DNA from: Pedococcus aerophilus | GTDB taxonomy: Bacteria; Actinomycetota; Actinomycetes; Actinomycetales; Dermatophilaceae | Direction: 5' to 3' | Assembly (NCBI RefSeq): GCF_039532215.1 | Contig: NZ_BAAARN010000001.1 | Location: 1,411,942-1,475,941, forward strand | Length of the DNA: 64,000 nucleotides | Shown: positions 53,788-62,678 of the stretch, piece by piece | Layout of the letters: every line of letters starts with the position of its first letter | Position numbering within the stretch: the stretch's first letter is position 1 | Translations under genes and position numbers: made by a program | The notes under the pieces: generated by a model | What the model was told of the DNA's origin: nothing | Seen by the model: only the letters and a program-made list of their open reading frames with translations | Database searches by the model: none

Positions 53788-54234
53788 TCACTCCCCTCCC
53801 CGGATGACGATGGTGGACGTCGAGGTGCACAGCGCCTCGCCGTCGGCCGTGGTGAGCTCGGTGCGGGTGGTGACCATCGAGTGGCCACCGGCGGCGCGGA
53901 CGGAGTCGACCGTCAGGGTGCCGAGCACCTCGTCCCCCGCGGTGATGGGGCGGTGGTGGACGAAGCGCTGCTCGCCGTGGACCACCCGGCTGTAGTCGAT
54001 GCCGGCCTCCGGGTCCTGCACGAACACCGCGTCGCACTGCTGCGCGATCGTCACGGCGAACGTCGGCGGCGCGATCACGTCGGCGTACCCGGCGGCTCGC
54101 GCCGCCTCGCTCGAGGTGTGCACCGGATCGGTCGAGCCCACGGCGGCGGCGAAGGCCGCGAGGCCCTCTGCCGTCACGGCATACGGGCCACTGGGCGGGT
54201 AGCTGCGCCCCACGAAGTCTGCGTTCACGGCCAT
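53788..54234 (-). CDS. MaoC-type dehydratase subunit, HadA-like
   Basis: Partner of the preceding hotdog protein, 148 residues, beginning MAVNADFVGRSYPPSGPYAV. The segment aligned with the catalytic motif reads GSTDPVHTSSEAARAAGYADV; it lacks the D-x4-H spacing of the HadB-like protein, so it is expected to be the substrate-binding non-catalytic half, as HadA is. ADVIAPPTFAVTI is typical. It lies between rpmG and the HadB-like gene, as in Mycobacterium. Confidence 0.87.
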   Translation of the reverse strand: MAVNADFVGRSYPPSGPYAVTAEGLAAFAAAVGSTDPVHTSSEAARAAGYADVIAPPTFAVTIAQQCDAVFVQDPEAGIDYSRVVHGEQRFVHHRPITAGDEVLGTLTVDSVRAAGGHSMVTTRTELTTADGEALCTSTSTIVIRGGE

Positions 54235-54280
54235 GGCCCCACCCTAGTTGGGACGGGAGGTGGCACGGGGAACGGGGACA

Positions 54281-54321
54281 CGACAAAGCCGCCCGGGGAC
54301 TCTCGTCCGGGGCGGCTGTCG
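54281..54321 (-). terminator. rpmG terminator hairpin
   Basis: CGAC/GTCG and AGCCGCCC/GGGCGGCT helices form a stem from 54281 to 54321. It starts 12 bases after the rpmG stop and ends the tRNA-Thr/tRNA-Met/rpmG transcript. Confidence 0.65.
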
Positions 54322-54333
54322 AAACGCGTCAGG

Positions 54334-54504
54334 TCAGCGGGTCTCGCGGTGGACCGTGTGCTTCTTGTCGCGGGGGCAGAACTTCTTCATCTCGAGACGG
54401 TCGGGGTTGTTCCGACGGTTCTTCTTGGTGATGTAGTTGCGCTCCTTGCAATCCACGCACGCCAAGGTGATCTTGGGGCGGACGTCTGCGCTCTTGCTAG
54501 CCAC
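54334..54504 (-). CDS. rpmG: 50S ribosomal protein L33
   Basis: A small large-subunit protein near the E site. The 56-residue product starts at GTG 54504 ([19 protein letters not shown]) and contains [20 protein letters not shown]. The first zinc pair CVDC is present, but the second reads CPRD instead of CPxC, so only three of the four cysteines of the C+ form remain. It follows two tRNA genes as in mycobacteria. Confidence 0.95.
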   Translation of the reverse strand: MASKSADVRPKITLACVDCKERNYITKKNRRNNPDRLEMKKFCPRDKKHTVHRETR

Positions 54505-54625
54505 GGGGCAACCTGCTCTCGGAACTGACGGTGGTGAAGTCTGGACGCCGCGCGCGACATCCAGCGACATCGGGCAGCGACACATCAGGCTACGCGAATT
54601 CAGGCTGATCCTGAAATCGCGGTTG

Positions 54626-54699
54626 TAGCGGGAGCGGGGCTCGATCCCGCGACCTCACGATTATGAGTCGTGCGCTCTAACCAGCTGAGCTACCCCGCC
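54626..54699 (-). tRNA. tRNA-Met (anticodon CAT)
   Basis: Cloverleaf with acceptor GGCGGGG/TCCCGCT (two G-U pairs), D-arm GCTC/GAGC, anticodon stem CACGA/TCGTG around CTCATAA (anticodon CAT) and T-arm GCGGG/CCCGC with TCGAGCC loop. The paired first base points to an elongator rather than an initiator tRNA. It lies between tRNA-Thr and rpmG. Confidence 0.92.
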
Positions 54700-54732
54700 A
54701 TGGGGTGCAGCACCTCGCGATGCCTCTCCCAG

Positions 54733-54805
54733 AGCCCCCTGTCGGAATCGAACCGACGACCTTTTCCTTACCATGGAAACGCTCTGCCGACTGAGCTAAG
54801 GGGGC
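54733..54805 (-). tRNA. tRNA-Thr (anticodon GGT)
   Basis: Cloverleaf with acceptor GCCCCCT/AGGGGGC, D-arm GCTC/GAGC, anticodon stem TTTCC/GGAAA around ATGGTAA (anticodon GGT) and T-arm GTCGG/CCGAC with TTCGATT loop. First gene of the tRNA-Thr/tRNA-Met/rpmG unit. Confidence 0.94.
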
Positions 54806-54848
54806 CTGCACACCGGGGCTCTGGGAGCCGCGCGGAAGTGCGACGGTG

Positions 54849-54877
54849 AGACTACACGCTCCGGTGCCCGGACCGAA
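54849..54877 (-). promoter_or_regulatory. candidate promoter of tRNA-Thr unit
   Basis: Minus-strand TTCGGT (54872-54877) and TAGTCT (54849-54854) are 17 bases apart. A start near 54842 gives a 37-base leader to tRNA-Thr. Confidence 0.45.
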
Positions 54878-54930
54878 AATCGAGGGTCGGGAGCCGGTAC
54901 GGGGTGGGCTTCGGACCCCCTGCGCGACCC

Positions 54931-56133
54931 CTACCGGAAGGCCTGTTCCCCGGTCATCGCCTGGCCGATGACGAGGGTGTGCATCTCCACGGTGCCCTCG
55001 TAGGTGAGCACGGACTCGAGGTTGTTCATGTGCCTGATGACGGGGTACTCGAGGCTGATCCCGTTGGCCCCGAGGATGGTTCGCGACGTGCGGCAGATGT
55101 CGAGCGCCTCGCGGATGTTGTTGAGCTTGCCGAGGCTGACCTGCTCGGGGCGCAGCGTGCCGGCGTCCTTGCGGCGTCCGAGGTGCAGCGCGAGCAGCTG
55201 GCCCTTGACCAGCTCGAGGGCCATGTCGGCGAGCTTCTGCTGGGTGAGCTGGAAGCCGGCGAGCGGGCGCCCGAACTGGTGGCGCTCGATCGAGTAGCGG
55301 CGGGCGGTGTCGAGGCTGGAGCGGGCCGCGCCGAGCGAGCCCCACACGATGCCGTAGCGCGCCTCCGACAGGCAGGACAGCGGACCCTTGAGGCCACGGA
55401 CCTCGGGGAAGACCGCGTCACCCGGCAGGCGGACCCCCTCGAGGACGAGCTCGCTGGTCACCGAGGCCCGCAGGCTCATCTTGTGCTTGATCTGCGGGGC
55501 AGAGAAGCCGGGGCTGTCGGTCGGGACGACGAACCCCCGGATCGCGCTCGTGCCGTCGTCCTCCTCGGCCTGGGCCCAGACGACGGCGACATCGGCGATG
55601 GAGCCGTTGGTGATCCACATCTTCGCCCCGTCCAGGACCCAGTCGTCGCCGTCGCGGCGGGCGCGGGTACGCATCGACGCGGGGTCGCTGCCGTGGTCGG
55701 GCTCGGTGAGGCCGAAGCAGCCGATCGCCTCGCCCGTCGCCATCGCGGGCAGCCACTGCTGTTTGTGCTCCTCGCTGCCCCAGCGGTGGATCGCGAACAT
55801 CGCCAGCGACCCCTGCACCGACACGAGGCTGCGGACGCCGGAGTCGGTGGCCTCGAGCTCGAGGCAGGCCAGGCCGTAGTCGACCGCCGACATCCCGGCG
55901 CAGCCGTACCCCTCCAGGTGCATGCCCAGCAGGCCGAGGGAGCCGAGCTCCTTGGTCAGGCCGCGGATGTCGTCGACCTCACCCCGCTCGAACCAGTCGG
56001 CGACGTGGGGCTCGACCCGCTGGTCGAGGAACGTCCGGACCGTGCTGCGGACCGCCTTCTCCTCGTCGCTGAGGAGGTCGTCGATGCCGGCGAGGTCCAT
56101 GGGGTCGAGCGGGCGGCGGGTCGTGGAGGCCAT
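54931..56133 (-). CDS. acyl-CoA dehydrogenase, glutaryl-CoA type
   Basis: FAD enzyme oxidising an acyl-CoA; best fit is glutaryl-CoA dehydrogenase (decarboxylating, lysine/tryptophan breakdown). The 400-residue protein has CFGLTEPDHGSDPASMRTRA for FAD/substrate, WITNGSIADVAVVWAQ, RHQFGRPLAGFQLTQQKLA, and the C-terminal TYEGTVEMHTLVIGQAMTG with the catalytic base Glu at about 379, a pattern shared with GcdH. The start ATG at 56133 is in good context. It is 36 bases downstream of aroQ and may be co-transcribed; the two have no known metabolic link. Substrate is inferred. Confidence 0.87.
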   Translation of the reverse strand: MASTTRRPLDPMDLAGIDDLLSDEEKAVRSTVRTFLDQRVEPHVADWFERGEVDDIRGLTKELGSLGLLGMHLEGYGCAGMSAVDYGLACLELEATDSGVRSLVSVQGSLAMFAIHRWGSEEHKQQWLPAMATGEAIGCFGLTEPDHGSDPASMRTRARRDGDDWVLDGAKMWITNGSIADVAVVWAQAEEDDGTSAIRGFVVPTDSPGFSAPQIKHKMSLRASVTSELVLEGVRLPGDAVFPEVRGLKGPLSCLSEARYGIVWGSLGAARSSLDTARRYSIERHQFGRPLAGFQLTQQKLADMALELVKGQLLALHLGRRKDAGTLRPEQVSLGKLNNIREALDICRTSRTILGANGISLEYPVIRHMNNLESVLTYEGTVEMHTLVIGQAMTGEQAFR

Positions 56134-56169
56134 GGCCTCATCCTGCCCCCATCACGACGGCAGTGTCGG

Positions 56170-56628
56170 TCAGTCGCGCTGCTGCACCAGCTCGGCGATC
56201 CGGGTCACGGCGTACGCGTAGCCGCTCGGGCCGCAGCCGACGATGACGCCGGACGCGATCGCCGACAGGTAGGAGTGGTGCCTGAACTCCTCGCGGGCGT
56301 GGACGTTCGACAGGTGCACTTCGATGACCGGTCCCGTGACCGTGGCCAGCGCGTCCCGCAGCGCGACGGAGGTGTGGGTCAGGGCACCCGCGTTGACGAC
56401 GAACCCGGCTGCCGACGTGCGGGTCTCGTGGATCGCGTCGATGAGGACGCCCTCGTGGTTGCTCTGCCGGAAGTCGACGGACAGCCCGGCCTGGGCGGCG
56501 ACCTCGCGGCACAGCGCCTCGACGTCGGCCAGGGTGTCGTGGCCGTAGACATCCGGCTCCCGCTCGCCGAGCAGGTTGAGGTTGGGGCCGTTGAGGACGA
56601 CGACGGTGGGCTCGCTCGGGCCGGTCAT
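56170..56628 (-). CDS. aroQ: 3-dehydroquinate dehydratase, type II
   Basis: Third step of the shikimate pathway, dehydrating 3-dehydroquinate. The 152-residue protein has [20 protein letters not shown] with the active-site Tyr/Arg loop, [16 protein letters not shown], the [15 protein letters not shown] region and [17 protein letters not shown] with the catalytic His. Length is normal. No other aro genes are near. A 21-bp palindrome stands just upstream at 56676-56723. Confidence 0.96.
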   Translation of the reverse strand: MTGPSEPTVVVLNGPNLNLLGEREPDVYGHDTLADVEALCREVAAQAGLSVDFRQSNHEGVLIDAIHETRTSAAGFVVNAGALTHTSVALRDALATVTGPVIEVHLSNVHAREEFRHHSYLSAIASGVIVGCGPSGYAYAVTRIAELVQQRD

Positions 56629-56675
56629 GCGCCCAGCGTAGGTGAGCGGGCGCCATACCCCTCGGTCTTTGAATG

Positions 56676-56723
56676 GTCTTTGAGCGCCTGACCACGTCCA
56701 GGCGTGGTCAGGCGCTCAAAGAC
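56676..56723. repeat. 21-bp perfect palindrome upstream of aroQ
   Basis: GTCTTTGAGCGCCTGACCAC plus one G (56676-56696) is exactly complementary to 56703-56723 around a 6-base loop. It lies between the coxG terminator and aroQ. It could be a second terminator for coxG or a regulator site near the aroQ promoter; its length is unusual for either. Confidence 0.65.
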
Positions 56724-56752
56724 ATGGACAGCAGCGGGACGGAGCAGGACGT

Positions 56753-56790
56753 GCGCAGGGGCCCCACCCGGGTGGGTGGAGCCCCTGCGC
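56753..56790 (-). terminator. coxG terminator hairpin
   Basis: GCGCAGGGGC (56753-56762) pairs with GCCCCTGCGC (56781-56790), and CCACCC/GGGTGG continues the stem after one C-A mismatch. It starts 17 bases after the coxG stop and closes the cox cluster. Confidence 0.8.
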
Positions 56791-56807
56791 TCGTGCGTAT
56801 GTCGCGG

Positions 56808-57548
56808 TCAGCCCTTGCGGCGCCGCCGCAGGACCAGCCCGATCCCGGCGACCAGGGCGACCAGCCCGGCCGCGATCTGCTTGGCGTAGGACTTCAGCAC
56901 CACCGGCAGGACGGCGGTGCCCAGGTCGAGCGCCTCCGGCTCCCGGGTGGGGGTGGGTGTCCGTGCCGCTGCTGCTGCCGCCGGCACGGGGGCAGGGCTG
57001 CTCCCACCGGGGGCCACGGTCGGCGCCGAGCCGTTGGGCGCCGACCCGTTGGGTGACGCCGTCGGTGCCACGACCGGCTCTGCCGCCACCTCGGGTTCGG
57101 CCGGCGTGCCGACCTTGCCCTCGATGCACGCGACGAACTGGCCGAGCAGCTTGTCGGACACGTCCTGCATGACACCCCGGCCGAACTGCGCCGGCTTGCC
57201 GGTGACGTTGAGGTCGGTCTGGACGTCGGCCCTGGTGTTGCCGTCCCCGGCGTCGGTGAGCTGGATCGTCACGGTGGCGCCGGCGGTGCCGTTGCCCCGC
57301 TTGTCCTTGCCCTTTGCCTCGATGACGGCGCGGTGGGCCGCGTCGTCACGCTCGATGAACGAGCCCGTGCCGGAGTACACGAGTGCGATCGGGCCGAGCT
57401 TGACCTTGACCGTGCCGGCGAACCCGGCGTCGGTCACCTCGGTCACCTGCGCGCCCGGGAAGCAGCTCCCGACCTCCTGGAGGTCCATGAAGGTGGACCA
57501 CGTCTCGTCGACCGAGGCGGGCACCGTGAAGGTGTGGCTCAGCTCCAC
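56808..57548 (-). CDS. coxG: CoxG-type SRPBCC protein
   Basis: CoxG recruits the CO dehydrogenase to the membrane in Oligotropha-like systems and has a lipid-binding START/SRPBCC fold. The 246-residue protein has that domain (about residues 1-145, HTFTVPASVDETWSTFMDLQ and GSCFPGAQVTEV), a Pro/Ala/Ser-rich linker and a C-terminal membrane segment (IAAGLVALVAGIGLVLRRRR). GTG at 57548 lies four bases after the coxM stop. A C-terminal anchor fits a role in attaching the dehydrogenase to the membrane; that is inference. Confidence 0.86.
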   Translation of the reverse strand: MELSHTFTVPASVDETWSTFMDLQEVGSCFPGAQVTEVTDAGFAGTVKVKLGPIALVYSGTGSFIERDDAAHRAVIEAKGKDKRGNGTAGATVTIQLTDAGDGNTRADVQTDLNVTGKPAQFGRGVMQDVSDKLLGQFVACIEGKVGTPAEPEVAAEPVVAPTASPNGSAPNGSAPTVAPGGSSPAPVPAAAAAARTPTPTREPEALDLGTAVLPVVLKSYAKQIAAGLVALVAGIGLVLRRRRKG

Positions 57549-57552
57549 GGGC

Positions 57553-58407
57553 TCACCCGCCTGCCGCGGCGAGGACCGCACGCCGGGTGAGGACGGTGGC
57601 GAGGTGCTTGCGGTAGTCGGCGTCGCCGTTGAGGTCCGACGGCGGGTTGGTGCCGTCGGCAGCGGCCGCGCAGGCCTCGCGGACCGCGTCGTCGGTCGCC
57701 GCCTTGCCGACCAGGGCCCGCTCCACGGCGGTCGCCCGCAGCGGCGTGGATCCCATGTTGGTCAACCCGATCCGGGCCTCGGCGATGGTGCCGCCCTCCA
57801 CGCGGACGGTCGCCGCGACCGCGACGATCGACCACTGGTGGGCGACCCGCACGAACTTCTCGTAGCGGCTCCCCCACCCGGTGTGCTTCGGGATGCGGAT
57901 GGAGGTGAGCAGCTCGCCCTCGCCCACCGCCGTCTCGAAGAGGTCGACGAAGAAGTCGCCCGCCGCGACGGTCCGGTCCCCGCCGGGGCCGGTGATGACG
58001 AACTCGGTGTCGAGCGCGAGCGCCGGAGCACCCACGTCGCCGGCCGGGTCGGCGTGGACCAGGGCCCCACCCACCGTGCCGCGGTGGCGGATCTGGGGAT
58101 CAGCCACCTCCTCGATCGCATCGGCCAGCACGCCCGCGTGCTGGCGGACGAGGTCGCTCGCCAGCACGTCGGCATACGTGGTCATGGCGCCGATGACGAC
58201 GTGGTCACCCTCGTCGCGGATGCCGCGCAGCTCCTCGATCCGGCCGAGGTCGATGACCTTGTCCGGGGCGTTGAGTCGCATCCGCAGGATGGGAAGCAGG
58301 CTCTGCCCGCCGCCCATCACCTTGGCGTCGTCCCCGGCCTCGGCCAGCGCGCTGAGCGCGTCGGCGATCGAGGTGGGCGCGAGGTAGTCGAACTGTGCGG
58401 GGATCAC
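57553..58407 (-). CDS. coxM: CO-dehydrogenase-like medium (FAD) subunit
   Basis: FAD subunit passing electrons from the molybdenum and iron-sulfur subunits. The 284-residue protein has MGGGQSLLPILRMRL (FAD pyrophosphate loop, 31-45) and QIRHRGTVGGALVHADPAGD (second FAD loop). GTG at 58407 overlaps the coxL stop by four bases. The CoxM/CutM family length matches. Confidence 0.92.
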   Translation of the reverse strand: MIPAQFDYLAPTSIADALSALAEAGDDAKVMGGGQSLLPILRMRLNAPDKVIDLGRIEELRGIRDEGDHVVIGAMTTYADVLASDLVRQHAGVLADAIEEVADPQIRHRGTVGGALVHADPAGDVGAPALALDTEFVITGPGGDRTVAAGDFFVDLFETAVGEGELLTSIRIPKHTGWGSRYEKFVRVAHQWSIVAVAATVRVEGGTIAEARIGLTNMGSTPLRATAVERALVGKAATDDAVREACAAAADGTNPPSDLNGDADYRKHLATVLTRRAVLAAAGG

Positions 58408-60896
58408 TGACCTGCTCCTTCCGCGGAGGCGCTGCTACTGGGGTCCGGCGGCGCTTGGTTGGGCGCTTCCTCGTCGAAGTGCGGCTGGGCGCTCTCCGTC
58501 GTCGGGTCGGCCTGCTGGCTGCCGGCCGACTGGATCGCGCGCCACACCCGCTCGGGGGTGCACGGCATCTGGATGTCGTTGATCCCCAGCGGCCGGACGG
58601 CGTCGACGATCGAGTTGACGACGGCCGGCGTGGAGGCGATGCATCCTGCCTCGCCGACACCCTTGGCGCCGAGGTCGTTCGAGGTCGCCGGGCTCACGGT
58701 GTTGTCCGTGACGAACGAGATCGTGTCGGCCGACGTGGGCAGGGTGTAGTCGACGAACGAGCCCGACACGAGCGTGCCCTGGTCGTCGTAGACCGCCTCC
58801 TCCCACAACGCCTGCGCGATGCCCTGCACGATGCCGCCGTGCATCTGCCCCTCGACGATGAGCGGGTTGATGATGTTGCCGATGTCGTCGACGGAGACGT
58901 AGCTGCGGATCTTGACCGCACCGGTCTCGGTGTCGACCTCCGTGGCGCACAGGTGCGTGCCGTGGGGGAAGGAGAAGTTCGACGGGTCGAACGTCGCCTC
59001 CGCGTCGAGCGTCGGCTCGGTGCCCTCGGGCAGGTCGTGCGCGGTGAAGGCCGCCCAGACCACCTCGGCCATCGCCTTGCCGTTGTCGGTGCCCTTGACC
59101 TTGAACGTGCCGCCGCTGAACTCGATGTCGTCGACCGACGCCTCGAGCATGTGGGCCGCGATCGGCTTGGCCTTCTCGATCACCCGGTCGGCGGCCATGA
59201 CGAGAGCTTGTCCACCGACGACGAGCGAGCGTGAGCCGTAGGTGTCCAGACCACGAGGGGCGACCTGCGTGTCACCGTGCAGGACCTCGATGTCGTCGAA
59301 CGGGATGCCGAGGCGGTCGGCGACGATCTGGCTCCAGGCGGTCTCGTGGCCCTGGCCGTGGGCGCTGGCGCCGGTGACGACCTCGACCTTGCCGGTCGGG
59401 AGCATCCGGACCTCGGCGTGCTCCCAGCCGCCCGCAGCGTACGAGAGGCTGCCGAGGACCCGCGACGGGGCGAGGCCGCACATCTCCGTGAAGGTGGAGA
59501 CACCGATGCCGAGCTGGACGCGGTCCTTGCGGTCCCGCCGCTCCTGCTGCTCCCGACGCAGGCCGTCGTAGTCGAACAGGTCCTTGGCGCGGGCGGTGGC
59601 TGCCTCGTAGTTGCCGGAGTCGTACTCGAGGCCGCACACCGAGGTGAACGGGAACTCCTCGTGCTTGATCCAGTTCTTCTCGCGGATCTCGAGCGGGTCG
59701 ACACCGACCTCTGCCGCGAGCTCGTCCATCAGCCGCTCGATGGCGAAGGTCGCCTCCGGGCGCCCGGCGCCGCGGTAGGCGTCGGTCCACGTCTTGTTGG
59801 TGAAGACGTTGGTGCAGTTGAACTGGTAGGCGGGGAACTTGTAGATCGCGTTGAACATGAACGCGCCGAGGATCGGCACACCGCTGGTGACGAGGCCGAG
59901 GTACGCGCCCATGTCGGCCAGCAGGTCGACCTTGAGCCCGGTGACGGTGCCGTCCTTGGTGGCGGCGAGGGTGAGCCGCTGCCACTGGTCGCGGCCGTGG
60001 TGGGCCGACAGCAGGGACTCGCTTCGGGTCTCGGTGTACTTGACCGGCTTGCCCGTCTTGCGGGCGGCCAGGGTGACGATGACCTCCTCCGGCGTGTACT
60101 GGAGCTTGCCGCCGAAGCCGCCGCCCACGTCGGGGGCGATCACGCGGACCTTGCTCTCCGGGATGCCGAGCGTGGCCGCGGTGAAGATGCGGACGAAGTG
60201 GGGCACCTGCGTCGAGGACCAGATGGTGATCTGCTCGCCGGTGGGGTCGCAGACGAACGACCGCGGCTCCATGAACGCCGGGATGAGGCGCTGCTGGCGG
60301 TACTCGCGCTCGATGACGATGCCGCCGTCGCGCGCGGTGGCGATGGCGTCGTCGACGGCCGTTCCGGTGCCGGCGTCCGCGGAGTCGAACTGCCAGAAGG
60401 CGCTCTTGTTGGTGCCGAGGTCGGGGTGCGCGAGCACGGTGTCCTCGGCCGACTCCTTGAGGTCGAGCGCTGCGGGCAGCTCGTCGTAGTCGACGTCGAC
60501 GAGCTCGGCGGCGTCACGGGCGGCGCGGGCCGAGCGTGCGACCACCACGGCCACGATCTCCCCGGCGAAGGCGACGCGGTCGACCGCGATCGACGGGTGC
60601 GGCGGCGCCTTCTGGTCGGCGGTGATCGGCCAGGCGTTGGGCAGCGAGCCCTGGATGTCCTTGACGTCCTCGCCGGTCATCACGGCCGAGACACCCGGAG
60701 CAGCCGCGGCCGCCGAGGTGTCGATCGCGGTGATCTTCGCGTGGGCGAAGGGGCTGCGCACCATGGCCAGGTGCAGCATCCCCTGGAGCTGGATGTTGTC
60801 GGTCCACTTGGTGCGTCCCGTGATGAGCCGCTGGTCCTCCTTGCGCTTGCGCGAGGACCCGATCTCGGTCGCGGGGCGGTCGTCGACGGCGGTCAT
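58404..60896 (-). CDS. coxL: CO-dehydrogenase-like large subunit, form II
   Basis: The molybdopterin-binding subunit of a xanthine-oxidase-family enzyme. The 830-residue protein has DVGGGFGGK, the active-site loop AYRGAGR (373-379), [16 protein letters not shown] and a C-terminal GAKGVGEAG with the catalytic Glu. The loop is AYRGAGR rather than AYRCSFR, which marks form II (CODH-like) enzymes; these have uncertain CO activity. The C-terminal 30 residues are Pro/Ser/Glu-rich. ATG at 60896 overlaps coxS by four bases. Confidence 0.93.
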   Translation of the reverse strand: MTAVDDRPATEIGSSRKRKEDQRLITGRTKWTDNIQLQGMLHLAMVRSPFAHAKITAIDTSAAAAAPGVSAVMTGEDVKDIQGSLPNAWPITADQKAPPHPSIAVDRVAFAGEIVAVVVARSARAARDAAELVDVDYDELPAALDLKESAEDTVLAHPDLGTNKSAFWQFDSADAGTGTAVDDAIATARDGGIVIEREYRQQRLIPAFMEPRSFVCDPTGEQITIWSSTQVPHFVRIFTAATLGIPESKVRVIAPDVGGGFGGKLQYTPEEVIVTLAARKTGKPVKYTETRSESLLSAHHGRDQWQRLTLAATKDGTVTGLKVDLLADMGAYLGLVTSGVPILGAFMFNAIYKFPAYQFNCTNVFTNKTWTDAYRGAGRPEATFAIERLMDELAAEVGVDPLEIREKNWIKHEEFPFTSVCGLEYDSGNYEAATARAKDLFDYDGLRREQQERRDRKDRVQLGIGVSTFTEMCGLAPSRVLGSLSYAAGGWEHAEVRMLPTGKVEVVTGASAHGQGHETAWSQIVADRLGIPFDDIEVLHGDTQVAPRGLDTYGSRSLVVGGQALVMAADRVIEKAKPIAAHMLEASVDDIEFSGGTFKVKGTDNGKAMAEVVWAAFTAHDLPEGTEPTLDAEATFDPSNFSFPHGTHLCATEVDTETGAVKIRSYVSVDDIGNIINPLIVEGQMHGGIVQGIAQALWEEAVYDDQGTLVSGSFVDYTLPTSADTISFVTDNTVSPATSNDLGAKGVGEAGCIASTPAVVNSIVDAVRPLGINDIQMPCTPERVWRAIQSAGSQQADPTTESAQPHFDEEAPNQAPPDPSSSASAEGAGQ

Positions 60897-61387
60897 GACT
60901 GCGCTCCTTCCCGTGCACCAGCGGTGGCGCCGGAGCCCGCGGCCTCCTGCACCGCCTTGACGATGTTGTGGTAGCCGGTGCAGCGGCACAGGTTGCCCTC
61001 GAGGCCCACCCGGATCTGCTCCTCGGAGGGGTCGGGGTTCTCGTTGAGCACGTCGATGGCCTGCATGATCATGCCGGGGGTGCAGTAGCCGCACTGGAGG
61101 GCGTGGCAGTTGTGGAAGGCCTTCTGCATCGGGTGCAGCTCACCGTCCTGGGCGAGCCCTTCGATGGTGGTCACCTCGTGGCCGTCGGCCTGGACCGCGA
61201 GCACGTTGCAGGACTTCACGCTGCGGCCGTCGAGGTGGACGGTGCACGCACCGCAGTTGCTCGTGTCGCAACCGATGACGGTGCCGGTCTTGCCCAGGCT
61301 CTCCCTGAGGTAGTGGACCAGCAACGTGCGCGGCTCCACCTCGTCCTCGTAGCCGACTCCGTCGACCGTGACGTTGATGCGGGTCAT
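60893..61387 (-). CDS. coxS: CO-dehydrogenase-like small (2Fe-2S) subunit
   Basis: Carries two [2Fe-2S] clusters. The 164-residue protein has the plant-type set C40, C45, C48 and C60 and the second set C99, C102, C134 and C136 (QCGYCTPGM and [10 protein letters not shown]). The start is ATG 61387 with AAAGGAG upstream. A candidate promoter in the 88-base gap behind xdhC suggests coxSLMG can start here. Confidence 0.94.
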   Translation of the reverse strand: MTRINVTVDGVGYEDEVEPRTLLVHYLRESLGKTGTVIGCDTSNCGACTVHLDGRSVKSCNVLAVQADGHEVTTIEGLAQDGELHPMQKAFHNCHALQCGYCTPGMIMQAIDVLNENPDPSEEQIRVGLEGNLCRCTGYHNIVKAVQEAAGSGATAGAREGAQS

Positions 61388-61433
61388 CCAACACTCCTTT
61401 GTGTTCGAGCTGCACCTGCCGGTGCCTCTTCGG

Positions 61434-61462
61434 ATCCTTGCTGCATTGCCCTGCTCTGACAA
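61434..61462 (-). promoter_or_regulatory. candidate promoter of coxSLMG
   Basis: Minus-strand TTGTCA (61457-61462) and AAGGAT (61434-61439) are 17 bases apart, in the gap between the XdhC-type gene and coxS. The -35 is close to consensus, the -10 poor. Confidence 0.4.
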
Positions 61463-61475
61463 CCGCCCAAACCGG

Positions 61476-62678
61476 CTACGTCCCGGCCCCACCTCCTGCG
61501 TGGGTGGGGGTGGCCCCGGCGGTCCCGTGGGACTCGTGCGGGGTCGTTCCGTGGTGGTGGATGGGGCCCTCCCGGTGGGCCAGCCGGTCGCCGCGGCCGC
61601 CCCACTGGAGGGCGACGATCTCGGCCGCGATGCTCACCGCCGTCTCCTCCGGGGTGCGCGCGCCGAGGTCCAGCCCGATGGGGCTGGACAGCCGGTCCAG
61701 CTCCGCACCGGTGAGGCCGGCCTCGCGCAGCCGCGCCATCCGGTCCTCGTGCGTACGGCGCGAGCCCATCGCCCCGATGAACGCCACCTCGGGGAGGCGC
61801 AGGGCGATCTCGAGGACGGGGACGTCGAACTTCGGGTCGTGGGTCAGCACGCAGATCACGGTGCGCGCGTCGAGGCGGCCCGCGTTGCGCTCGGCCTCGA
61901 GGTAGCGGTGCGGCCACTGCACGACGACCTCGTCGGCGGACGGGAAGCGGCTGGTGGTGGCGAAGACGGGCCGGGCGTCGACGACGGTGACCTCGTAGCC
62001 CAGGAAGCTGCCCTGGTGGGCCACGGCCGCCGCGAAGTCGATGGCACCGAAGACGAGCATGCGGGGTCGCGGGGCGAACGACGAGACGAAGACCCGCAGC
62101 CCCTCACCGCGGCGCTCCCCGTCGGGACCGTAGGTGAGCGTCTCGGTCCGGCCCGACGCGAGCAGCCCGCGGACGTCGTCGGTCACGGCGTCGTCGGCGC
62201 GGGTCGAGCCCAGCGAGCCCGAGTCGCCCGCCTCGGAACCCTCTGGCCGGACGACGAGGCGGCGGCCCAGCCACGCGGGGTCGGGGTGCTCGATGACGGT
62301 GGCGACGGCGACCGGACGACCCGCCTCGACGTCGTCGGCCACCTCTCCGAGCTCGGGGAACGACTCCTGGCTCACCGACTCGACGAACACGTCGAGGATG
62401 CCGCCGCAGGTCAGGCCGACGGAGTAGGCGTCGTCGTCGCTGACGCCGTAACGCTGCAGGACCGGGGTGCCGTCGGCGACGACGCCCGAGGCGAGCTCGT
62501 AGACCGCGCCCTCGACGCAGCCACCCGACACCGACCCGACGGCCTCACCGCCGGGGCCGACGAGCATCGAGGCGCCGGCCGGCCGGGGCGCCGAGCGCCA
62601 GGTCGCCACCACGGTCGAGACCCCGATCGTGGCGCCGGCCCGCCACCACCGGAGCAGCTCCGGCATCACCTCACGCAC
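61476..62678 (-). CDS. XdhC/CoxF-type molybdenum maturation factor
   Basis: XdhC/CoxI/CoxF proteins bind the molybdenum cofactor and help add the sulfur or other ligand to the apo-enzyme. The 400-residue protein has the N-terminal XdhC domain ([20 protein letters not shown] and [11 protein letters not shown] with the Cys) and the C-terminal Rossmann domain ([27 protein letters not shown]). GTG 62678 ([11 protein letters not shown]) fits the family and overlaps the VWA gene by eight bases. A Gly/His/Thr-rich C-terminal tail follows. Confidence 0.9.
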   Translation of the reverse strand: MREVMPELLRWWRAGATIGVSTVVATWRSAPRPAGASMLVGPGGEAVGSVSGGCVEGAVYELASGVVADGTPVLQRYGVSDDDAYSVGLTCGGILDVFVESVSQESFPELGEVADDVEAGRPVAVATVIEHPDPAWLGRRLVVRPEGSEAGDSGSLGSTRADDAVTDDVRGLLASGRTETLTYGPDGERRGEGLRVFVSSFAPRPRMLVFGAIDFAAAVAHQGSFLGYEVTVVDARPVFATTSRFPSADEVVVQWPHRYLEAERNAGRLDARTVICVLTHDPKFDVPVLEIALRLPEVAFIGAMGSRRTHEDRMARLREAGLTGAELDRLSSPIGLDLGARTPEETAVSIAAEIVALQWGGRGDRLAHREGPIHHHGTTPHESHGTAGATPTHAGGGAGT

